Positions 9,295 to 17,800 of a stretch of 64,000 bases of DNA are shown piece after piece. Origin of the DNA: Marinobacterium sp. (lineage in GTDB: Bacteria; Pseudomonadota; Gammaproteobacteria; Pseudomonadales; Balneatricaceae); assembly GCA_025800125.1 (NCBI GenBank), contig JAOXSF010000022.1, forward strand, positions 16,848 to 80,847, given 5' to 3'. The translations under genes were made by a program, and so were the position numbers. Below the pieces are notes generated by a model. The model was given only the letters and a program-made list of their open reading frames with translations, did no database searches and was not told where the DNA came from. Position 1 is the stretch's first letter, and each line of letters opens with the position of its first letter.

Positions 9295-9504
9295 ATGAGT
9301 AACGTTATTGATCTGAACAGTCGCAGAAAGCAGGCTGAACATAAGCGTAAAGAGGCGCGCTCAAATGCCCTGAAAGAACGCTTCGAAAATGCCCTGCCGT
9401 CTGAGGAACAGGACCCAAAGAAAAAATTACTGGGGCTATTCAAGCGCAAGGATAAAGATAAAAAAAAGCCCCGCAAACCAACGCCATCGGGTGATGGGTG
9501 GTAA
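9295..9504 (+). CDS. small basic protein of unknown function
   Basis: A 69-residue, very lysine- and arginine-rich soluble protein (MSNVIDLNSRRKQAEHKRKE at the start, a KKKLLGLFKRKDKDKKKPRK tail). The ATG at 9295 has an excellent AGGAGAGG site. I do not recognise a named domain. The charge suggests RNA, DNA or ribosome contact, which is inference. It lies about 100 bases after dctM on the same strand. A 16/17-bp tandem repeat follows the stop. Confidence 0.65.
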   Translation: MSNVIDLNSRRKQAEHKRKEARSNALKERFENALPSEEQDPKKKLLGLFKRKDKDKKKPRKPTPSGDGW

Positions 9505-9514
9505 ACGAGGCTCT

Positions 9515-9596
9515 CTCTGGTTTTTTAAAGACTCAGGTTTCTAAAGACTCTGGTTTTGTAAAGAACAGGTTTTGTAAAGAACAGGTTCTGTAAAAC
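9515..9596. repeat. 16/17-bp tandem repeat, 5 copies
   Basis: Five contiguous units of the type CTCTGGTTTTGTAAAGA or ACAGGTTTTGTAAAGA start at 9515, 9532, 9548, 9565 and 9581, between two convergent genes. Copies are similar but not identical. Confidence 0.85.
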
Positions 9597-9727
9597 AAAC
9601 CTCGCAGACAACAGATTTGCCAAGTGACAGCTCTCCGCTCTGCCAGGCGAGGCTTCTCAGGTATTAGCCGCTACCTGAAAAGCCAGAGCCCTTTTACCTG
9701 AAAAGCCCCTTTCTTTCGGGTTGAATG

Positions 9728-10699
9728 TCAGATTTTCAGCTGCTCAAGCAAGATATCCGGGCCATTATCGCGGTTCAGCGGTTTGAAGATGAACCCGGAA
9801 ATACCTATCTCCTGACAACCATCGACCATCGCTTTATCTGTCACCGATGACAACATAACCACAGGCAAGTCCGGACGCATCTGGCGAATGTGTCTCAGCG
9901 CTTCATCACCGTTCATCTGATCCATCACTACATCCATAAAAGCAAAATCGATGGCATGTTCACGCACAATTTCAACCGCTTCAGTGCCGTCTGTCGCTTC
10001 AATGATGGTGCCATAGCCCAGTTCATTCAGGAAACGACCAATGGCACGCCGCACCAGCGAGCTGTCATCTACCAACAGAATAGTACTTTCATAAGGCAGC
10101 GGTGTTGCGCCTCTATTAGCAATCGGGCCAGACGCCTGGCGTTTTGGCGAACGTTCAACTTTCGCTGAACCATCTTTGTTCATGCCTTTGAAGTTGACGT
10201 TACGAATCAGCAAATTGAAGTAGTAACGCCCAACACCATCAATAAAGATAGGCACAGTAATAATCTGTTTTACCCCTGCCAGGTAACGGTCCATATCGTC
10301 CAGCGTCATCGCACAGTAAGGCGCAGAAAACTCAAAGCCCAGGTTATGGCGATTCAGAAAGTCAGTCGCACGACCAACAATCGTGTTACCCCACTCTGAT
10401 AGCGCACGGCTCAACTCTTCATTCACCTCAGCATAGTCATAGTTTTCACCCAGCATGTGGTTGCACACCTCGTTACCGAGTGCCAGTGCTGTTTCCGAAT
10501 AGTGATGCATTAACACCACCCCATCCAGACTGCCACGCATGTCAGAACAAACGGCGTAACCTTTGAAGCGGAACTGGTCAACCTCGTCCATGAAGGGCTC
10601 ACCGGCGTGCCCCTTCAGCGAAGTCATGGACTCAAGGCTGGCAATGGACTCATTCACAAATGGGTGCAGCGCCACTTTAAAGATAGTATCGACAGACAT
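9728..10699 (-). CDS. CheX-like phosphatase domain fused to a response-regulator receiver
   Basis: About 323 residues. The N-terminal half matches the CheX/CheC-type fold. It has a helix motif ExxN (EWGNTIVG, Glu at about 103 and Asn at about 106), the pair used by CheX to remove phosphate from CheY. After a basic linker (about 174-200), the C-terminal 120 residues form a receiver domain: VDDSS acid pocket, phospho-acceptor Asp in FMDVVMD (about 257), the Ser-Ser-Val switch and the KPLN lysine. There is no output domain. The second ATG (10699) is preferred because GGGAG is better spaced from it. It stands alone, away from any che operon. It may tune chemotaxis or another two-component signal. 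Confidence 0.85.
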   Translation of the reverse strand: MSVDTIFKVALHPFVNESIASLESMTSLKGHAGEPFMDEVDQFRFKGYAVCSDMRGSLDGVVLMHHYSETALALGNEVCNHMLGENYDYAEVNEELSRALSEWGNTIVGRATDFLNRHNLGFEFSAPYCAMTLDDMDRYLAGVKQIITVPIFIDGVGRYYFNLLIRNVNFKGMNKDGSAKVERSPKRQASGPIANRGATPLPYESTILLVDDSSLVRRAIGRFLNELGYGTIIEATDGTEAVEIVREHAIDFAFMDVVMDQMNGDEALRHIRQMRPDLPVVMLSSVTDKAMVDGCQEIGISGFIFKPLNRDNGPDILLEQLKI

Positions 10700-10702
10700 C
10701 AT

Positions 10703-11161
10703 TTCTCCCTGGTATGCGTGTTCTATTTATTGTGCAGAAGCCTCGGTATGCTATACAGCGCCGTTTTCAGGCGGACAGAGCAGCGCTTTTCAGAGGCAGC
10801 TCTTGTTAAAGTTGTTCGGTTAGTAAAGAGCAACCCTGATCTCTTATGTTAATACTGGCACGGCTAACACCGGCTTCAGCAGATAGATCAGAAACCTCAC
10901 TCTTCCCCCCCTTGCCCAGCCGTTTTTGCACAGCTATATCCACACTATATCGCGAGGTTCTGTTATCAGATTGCACAAGTTATCATTCAAATATCGTAAT
11001 GCAACTTTTCTGATACCTGTTTTCCCCGGAAACCTGACACCTGTCAAACCATAAAACAGCAGCTATAAAAACAGCAGATCAGTAACTCATTTCCCCTTAC
11101 GCTGTGCTTTTGCGTATAATGCGCGGCTGATTTTTCAGGCCCACTGAACCACGAGGCACCT
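10703..11161. other. 459-bp divergent intergenic region
   Basis: It holds the control regions of the CheX-receiver gene (minus) and the helicase gene (plus). I see no supported gene. The clearest signal is a perfect TATAAT at 11115-11120, listed separately. Confidence 0.5.
11115..11120 (+). promoter_or_regulatory. -10 element of the helicase gene
   Basis: A perfect TATAAT preceded by TGCG, about 48 bases before the helicase ATG. The -35 region at about 11091-11097 is weak (TTCCCC-like). A transcription start near 11127 would give a leader of about 40 nt. Confidence 0.55.
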
Positions 11162-11167
11162 TTGCAC

Positions 11168-12433
11168 ATGAAGTTTTCATCCCTTGATCTGGCCCCTGAT
11201 CTGTTACGCGCACTGGACGCCTGTGGCTACCGTGAAATGACTCCAATCCAGCAGAAAGCCATTGTGCCTGCACGGCGTGGCCGTGATCTGCTGGCCAACG
11301 CGCAGACGGGCACCGGTAAAACTGCGGCGTTCGCACTGCCCATTATTCAGCAAATGCTGGACCGCCCAGAACCTACACAGCCAGGCAGTACCCGCGCCTT
11401 GATTCTGACCCCAACCCGTGAACTTGCCGATCAGCTGGCTGAAACCATCAGCAGCTATACACAGCTTCTGAAACTCAGCGTACTGGCAATCTCCGGCGGT
11501 AGCACGCTACAAAGTCAGCAGAACAGGATCAGTAAAGGTGTTGACCTGTTAATTGCAACACCAGGACGCCTGCTTGAGCATGTCAGCCAGTGCAACATTG
11601 ACCTGCATAATGTCGAATTTATCGTCCTGGACGAAGCAGACCGTATGCTGGATATGGGCTTTATCAGCGACGTGATGAGCCTGATGCAAGGCACGTCAGA
11701 AGAACGTCAGACATTGCTATTCTCTGCCACCAGCTCTCCCGCAGTTAATGAGCTGGCACAGAAGATCCTGAACCGCCCGGAAACCATCCGCATGGCAAAA
11801 CAGAATGCTACGGCAGATACTGTAGAGCACGTGGTTTATCCCGTAGAGGAACGCCGTAAACCAGACCTGTTTGCTGAACTGCTGGAAGAAAATAGCTGGT
11901 TTCAGGTGCTGGTGTTCACCAGCACTAAAAAACAGGCTGACGAACTGCTGATGGACCTGAAAATAGACGGCATTAAAGGTGCAGTTTGCCATGGCGACAA
12001 AGCTCAGGGTGCGCGCCGACGCGCAATTGCTGACTTCAAATCTGGCAAGCTACAGGTGCTGGTTGCAACCGAGGTGGCCGCACGCGGGCTTGATATTCAG
12101 GGGCTGGAACACGTCGTTAACTACAATCTGCCCTGGTTACCGGAAGATTATGTACATCGCATTGGTCGCACAGGCCGGGCGGGACAGAAAGGTAAAGCGA
12201 TCTCTTTCGTCAGCCGCGAAGAAGAGCGTGCTCTGGATGCCATTGAACATCTGATCGGCTATCGCATTCGCCGCATTAACCGTCCAGGCTATGAGGTGGG
12301 CAGCCGCGACGGTCTGCGTAAGCGTGTTGCTTCCTCACGCGGGCCACAGAAACGCAACAAGGCTACCAGAACACAAGTCAAGGGCGGCAACAGCCAGATC
12401 AGTGCCGGTAAACGCCGCAAGCGCAGCAACTAA
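11168..12433 (+). CDS. DEAD-box ATP-dependent RNA helicase, RhlE type
   Basis: A 421-residue RNA helicase with all motifs in order: Q motif (MTPIQQKA), Walker A (AQTGTGKT), PTRELADQ, TPGRLLEH, DEAD box (LDEADRMLDMGF), SAT, ARGLDIQGL and HRIGRTGRAG. A basic C-terminal tail of about 60 residues follows (KRVASSRGPQKRNKATRTQ and more) and probably anchors RNA. The layout matches RhlE proteins, which act in RNA turnover, ribosome assembly and cold response. The ATG at 11168 is preferred over an in-frame TTG at 11162, although GAGG lies closer to the TTG. Confidence 0.94.
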   Translation: MKFSSLDLAPDLLRALDACGYREMTPIQQKAIVPARRGRDLLANAQTGTGKTAAFALPIIQQMLDRPEPTQPGSTRALILTPTRELADQLAETISSYTQLLKLSVLAISGGSTLQSQQNRISKGVDLLIATPGRLLEHVSQCNIDLHNVEFIVLDEADRMLDMGFISDVMSLMQGTSEERQTLLFSATSSPAVNELAQKILNRPETIRMAKQNATADTVEHVVYPVEERRKPDLFAELLEENSWFQVLVFTSTKKQADELLMDLKIDGIKGAVCHGDKAQGARRRAIADFKSGKLQVLVATEVAARGLDIQGLEHVVNYNLPWLPEDYVHRIGRTGRAGQKGKAISFVSREEERALDAIEHLIGYRIRRINRPGYEVGSRDGLRKRVASSRGPQKRNKATRTQVKGGNSQISAGKRRKRSN

Positions 12434-12505
12434 TAAATAACCGATAACCGAGATTAACGAATAGCAGAGGCTCAGTCCTTCTGTTACCAAAGCGCTTATC
12501 GAGGC

Positions 12506-12523
12506 GGGCCTGCTTACAGGCCC
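12506..12523. terminator. terminator hairpin between helicase and pbpC
   Basis: A 7-bp stem (GGGCCTG / CAGGCCC) with a CTTA loop. It overlaps the last codons of pbpC and is followed by a CT-rich stretch on the plus strand. It probably ends the helicase transcript. Confidence 0.5.
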
Positions 12524-14838
12524 TCTCCCGTCACCCGAAAACGACGCCTTACCAGCTGCCCCTGTTGATCAATCACCAGCAACTGGCGTTCACCTCCCCT
12601 TTTCAGCGGCCATAGCAGTATTTCACCTGCCCGGTTTGCCGCAATCCGCTGCCCATCCAGATACCAGTGACGTAGCCCTTGCCCACCCAATGTACTTAAC
12701 TGTAATACTGGCAGGGCCCGAGTACCCGGCGCTCTGCGCAGTACAGTGCCGGGCTCCAGCCCGGTTAACTGCAACGGTTGTAGTAGCACCGGACGTAACG
12801 AAGGGACACATTGTTCATTCCAGGCGGGCAGGGCAACTGCTTGTTGTTGCACTGGCGTCAACCAGGGCTGTACTGCCAACGGCCAGCGCGGTGTCTGCAT
12901 AGGCTGAATATCACCGCCAATACAGCCTGGCACCACACGCTTGCCGCTGGCATCTCGCCACCAGCGTCGCCAGAGCCCATAATCGCCATCGCTCAGGGTA
13001 GGCGGCGCAGTCTGATTCAACAGCAATGCCCGTCTGGCTTGTGGACAGGGCAGGCCTGTCTGTTGCCGTGTGCCCTGCGGCCAGCAGATCATTGCCGGGC
13101 TGACCGTATCCGGCATTGCCGGAACCGTCTGGTCAGGCAAGCGGGCGATCAGCTGTTGCAGTAAAGGCACCGCTGTATTGCGACCATAAAAACCTGGTAG
13201 CGGCGTGCCATCAGGCCGACCAATCCAGACCCCCATTGTATACTGTTCACTCACCCCCAGCGCCCAGCTATCACGATAGCCATAACTGGTACCTGTTTTC
13301 CACACCATCGCCGCAGGCTGTAAACGGCTGAGACGACTACTACGCCCGACAGGTAACTGCAACATACGGTGCACAATCACCGCTGCACCAGGTGATAATA
13401 AATAACGCGGCTGAGTTGTGGTCGGTTCATTTAAGCGATAGCGTAGAGGCTTTGTCGCTCCACTACCGGCCAGCGCCTGGTAACCTGTCACCAACTGCTC
13501 CAGTGAAGTCCCCGCGCCACCCAGTACCAGCGCTTCGCTCGCACGCCCATCAGGAATCCGTAGTTTAACGCCAGCATTCGCCAGCCTGGCATTGAACAGA
13601 TATGGCCCTAACCGGGCCAGTAGATTCACGGCCGGAATATTAAGTGAACGACGCAGCGCTTGCGCCGCAGAAACAGGGCCACTGAACCCACGGCTGAAAT
13701 TACCTGGCTGATACGTTTGACCATAACGCGGTGTATCACTCAGCAGCGATTCACTGTGGATCAAACCTGCATCCAGCGCCATACCGTACAAAAAAGGCTT
13801 CAGGGTTGAACCAGGGGAGCGCACCGCCTGCACCATGTCGACATGGCCCGCTCGCGAAGGGTCAGCAAAGTCAGCACTGCCAACATAGGCCAATACCTGA
13901 GCCGTACGATTATCAACCAGTAAAACAGCAGCCGAACTCCCCTCAGGCAAACGACGACCGTAATCGCGCACCCGCTGTGCCAGCGCTCGTTGCAATGTGC
14001 TATCAAGTGTTGTCGTAATTAAGGACTGGCCCGGGTACTGCTGTATCAGGCGACGTGACAAAAGTGGTGCCTGCTGCGGTGTACGGGGTTGACGCGCCAG
14101 CACAGTTTCCAGTCTGGCGGCCTGTACCCGTGCTGCAGGCCACTCACCCAATGTCTGTAACCGTGCCAGCACTTTGTCTCGCGCCTGTTGTGCCAGCACA
14201 GGATGGCGATCAGGCCGTAAACGACTGGGCGCTTGAGGTAATACAGCAAGTAAGGCAGCTTCAGCATCCGTCAACAGGGCAGCCGGTTTATCCAGATAAC
14301 CGTAACTGGCAGCTTGAACACCCTGCAATGTGCCACCAAAGGGCGCCAGATTAAGGTAAAGGGTAAGGATTTCACGTTTACTGAGCTGCCATTCCAGCTG
14401 CAATGTACGTGCTAGCTGCTGCAATTTACCCCACAAAGTACGCGGGTGTGGATGCAGCAATCGGGCCACTTGCATCGACAGCGTAGAGCCTCCTGAAATC
14501 ACCCGCCCACTTTGCAGGTTCTGCCAGCTGGCTCGCAGTAACGCAAAGGGGTTAACCCCCGGATGCCACCAGAACCAGCGATCTTCGTAACCCAGCAACG
14601 CCTCAAGATAAGCAGGGCTAACCTGCTCCAGCGTCGCCGGGTAACGCCAAACGCCATCGGAGTCAGCAAACGCCCGTAGCGGCTCACCATGCCGGTCTGT
14701 TACCAGTCGAGCCTGGCTACGTTGCAAATCAGGCAGGGCCAATGGATATGCTTGATTCAGCTCCCACAAAAGCAACAACAGTGTCAGCAGGGTAACGCCT
14801 GCCAACGCAAGTCGGTTAACGCGGCTGAACAACTTCAA
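12514..14838 (-). CDS. pbpC: penicillin-binding protein 1C (bifunctional transglycosylase/transpeptidase)
   Basis: A 774-residue class A penicillin-binding protein. A membrane anchor (about 10-28) is followed by the GT51 transglycosylase domain: catalytic Glu in GYEDRWFWWHPG at about 85, and GGSTLSMQVARLL at about 116-128. The transpeptidase has SxxK at 344-347 (STLK), SxN at 398-400 (SLN) and KTG at 514-516. A C-terminal beta domain of the PBP1C type (about 680-774) is present. Its start overlaps the end of the upstream alpha-2-macroglobulin gene by 23 bases, so translation is probably coupled. In E. coli the same pair (yfhM-pbpC) is thought to link periplasmic protease trapping to wall repair. 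Confidence 0.96.
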   Translation of the reverse strand: MKLFSRVNRLALAGVTLLTLLLLLWELNQAYPLALPDLQRSQARLVTDRHGEPLRAFADSDGVWRYPATLEQVSPAYLEALLGYEDRWFWWHPGVNPFALLRASWQNLQSGRVISGGSTLSMQVARLLHPHPRTLWGKLQQLARTLQLEWQLSKREILTLYLNLAPFGGTLQGVQAASYGYLDKPAALLTDAEAALLAVLPQAPSRLRPDRHPVLAQQARDKVLARLQTLGEWPAARVQAARLETVLARQPRTPQQAPLLSRRLIQQYPGQSLITTTLDSTLQRALAQRVRDYGRRLPEGSSAAVLLVDNRTAQVLAYVGSADFADPSRAGHVDMVQAVRSPGSTLKPFLYGMALDAGLIHSESLLSDTPRYGQTYQPGNFSRGFSGPVSAAQALRRSLNIPAVNLLARLGPYLFNARLANAGVKLRIPDGRASEALVLGGAGTSLEQLVTGYQALAGSGATKPLRYRLNEPTTTQPRYLLSPGAAVIVHRMLQLPVGRSSRLSRLQPAAMVWKTGTSYGYRDSWALGVSEQYTMGVWIGRPDGTPLPGFYGRNTAVPLLQQLIARLPDQTVPAMPDTVSPAMICWPQGTRQQTGLPCPQARRALLLNQTAPPTLSDGDYGLWRRWWRDASGKRVVPGCIGGDIQPMQTPRWPLAVQPWLTPVQQQAVALPAWNEQCVPSLRPVLLQPLQLTGLEPGTVLRRAPGTRALPVLQLSTLGGQGLRHWYLDGQRIAANRAGEILLWPLKRGGERQLLVIDQQGQLVRRRFRVTGEGL

Positions 14839-17800
14839 CGCGGCTGCCTGTTTCCCCTATTGCTCGCCGTTCTGGCCGATACATATCTTCCAGCAACGCA
14901 GGTGCAGGTTGATAACTTCCCGGCGTCACAGCCCGCATCAGATAGAATAACCGGGTTACCTGGCCTGGGCTCAATGCCAATGCGGCAATATAACGGTCGT
15001 CACGAAACGCCTGATATTGCAGTACAGCCCGCTGTTGTAGCTCCATCACACTATATTGCTCACCATCCAGGTGCAGGTGAATCCCCTCAAGTCCAGCAGC
15101 GTGAGCCAGCGCAGGGTTTTCCAGCTCAAAGCCCGCCGGAATCATATCAACCAGCAACGCATCCGGTGTACGTTGTGCTGCTTCTAATACCAGCTCAACC
15201 AGTATCAGCTCACCGGTTTCGACAAACTGTAACTCACGCGGCTCCCCTTCCGGGCTGTAGTAATAGCGTTCTACTGCCAGCTGCTGACTCAGCGGTGGCG
15301 GTGGCTGCGCGCTGCGGCCCTGACTAGCTAGTGTGACGTATAGCGGCTTGCTGGTACGGTTTTCCAATTGCACCGGCAATGCAAGTTGCTCGCTATCGAG
15401 TGCACCATGCCATCGGCCTGTCTGATCAATAAGCATTGTCTCATCCAGCATTTTCAGCGCCAGTTGCCAGCGCTCTCCTCTGTGCTGCGCCAGTAACTGG
15501 CCTGCCTGATAAAGTGCCGCCTGACTTTGTGGGCTCAACCAACGCTGATCAGACAACCATTGCATTAATTGCAACGCCAACCGGCCCTGCTGACCATCAA
15601 TTTCAACGCTGTCATTCAGACTGAACTGGCCCAATAACACAATCATGGCAGCCAGATCACGCCCATCACTGCCATAATCACCCAGATACTGCTCGCTACG
15701 TGGGGTCTGCAACGCCTGCTGTAATGCTTCGCTCGCCAGCGGCTGATCACCCATATTGTGCAACGCCAACGCCAGATGCATTAACGGCAACCCACTGGCA
15801 GCGGCTTGTTTCTGCTGCTGATACAACGTGCGTAATTGCCCTAAGGGCGCTTGCTGCACACGGGATAACAGGTAACCCGCATAAGCACGCCAGGCCAGTG
15901 TGTAGTGCCGTGGATTTTCGCTCCAACGCCCTTCCGTACGATGCCGAGACAGATAACGCTGTAATCGCTGCAACGCCTTGTCCAGGATAGTGGGCGAGAC
16001 AGCAATACCTTGATCACGCACCTGCAACAGGAAGTCTGTGGCGTAAGCTGTTAACCAGTGTTCTTCTGGTGACTGATTACTCCACAGGCCAAAACTACCA
16101 TCATCACGTTGCAGCTCACTGATACGTGCAACGGCCTGGTTCAACGCCTGCTGTCGCACATCAGACTCCAATTGCGCCCCGGATGTATTAAGCAACACCA
16201 AACCACGGCTAACCGTCTGCTCAAGACAGCGATACGGATACGCCAGTTGTTGCTCCAGCAAACGAGTGACTGGCAACTGCGGTGTATTACTGACAGTCAG
16301 ATGCGCACGGCGACTCTGTAATTCAGCCTGCTGCAAGACCGGACTGTTTAACAGCCATTGCTCACCTGCCTGCAGCAACTGATAGCGGCTCTCAGTCAAA
16401 ACCGGCCACGCTGCCCGAACAGGTATCTGCCACTGGCGCTGTACCGGGCTTAGCTGTTCTGGACTTAGCTGTTCTGGACTTAGTTGCTCTGGACTTAGTT
16501 GCTCAGGGTTTTCAACCTCGGTGATATGGAGCTGTAATTGCCCATGCTCAAGCTGAGCATGGGTCTGCTCTGAGGCTGTAACAATGAACGGCAGTGCAGC
16601 GCGGGCTCCATCTGCCAGCGTGAGCTGACGCTGGCCATCAAGCAGACTGATGCCGCCTTGCGCTTTCATCACAATATTCAATGTGCGGGGCTGACCACTG
16701 CGATTTTGCAGTGTCAGCGTTACCAGCGATTGATCACCTGATGCCATAAATCGTGGCATTGCCAGCTGAGTTACCAATGGTGCAACAACGGTCAACGGCT
16801 GTTGAACACTGCCAACACCATCGTGACTCCAGGCCTGCGCCATTAGCTGCAACTCTCCATTAAAGTACGGTAGTGTCAGCTCAACTTCACCATGCCCTTC
16901 GCTGTCCAGCTGCACCGGGCCGCTAAACAGTGACACAATCTGCACATCAGCCTGAGGCTGTTCTCCGCCACGACTGAGATCAGCGTCACCACCGAAGCGT
17001 GGTCTGGCAGCTTGCAGTGCTTCAGTTTCGACCACACGGTGGTACAAATCCCGCAGTTCCACACTGTAACGACGTGGGCCAAAGAAGTAATCAAATGGAT
17101 TCGGTGTGCTGTAATCCGTCAGGTTGAGGATGCCGCTGTCTACCGCTGACAGTGTCATCCAGCGTGTGCTTTTACCGGCACCACTAACATGCACAGGAAT
17201 TTTCAAGGTCTGGGCCGGTGCAACCTGTTCCGGCAGATCAATATCAATTTTCAGCTTACGATCACTGCGGTCAAGCGGCAGGTGTACCAGCCCCAGAGCA
17301 CGGGCAGGCGTTACTGCGGCGTCACCACTGCCTGCGGGACGCAATGCAACCACAGACAGGTAGAGATCATGTCGAGGCTGATCAACCGGCACAGGTACTT
17401 CAAACGTCGCCCCCTCCTTTGGCAGCTCTACCCGCTGCAACCAGAGCAGTTGTTCCCCACTTTCCAGTATCAATAATGCCTTGCCCGCATGGGGAGCAGT
17501 AACACGTACCCGCGCAATATCTCCTGCTTTATATGCCGGACGATCCAGCACCAGACTGGCCTGGTCAGGCCTTACTCCAGCACTGGACTGGCTTTGTTGC
17601 CAATTGCGATACCAGTCTTCACCTGCATGGAAACGCAGACTGGTCAAACGATCACCGTCTGGCGTTTTCAATTCCAGTCGATACCAGCCCCAATCGACAG
17701 GTAATGTCAGTTTGACCGGTGCCTGCGCACTCAGCATCAACTGTTCACTGGCCACCGGATAAGTTTTGTCTGTCCACTGATAATGCCAGCCATTTTGTGG

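Noticed and set aside
6699..9596. Short repeat arrays as CRISPR loci
   Set aside because: The repeats are directly adjacent with no unique spacers of 25-40 bases, and no cas gene is present.
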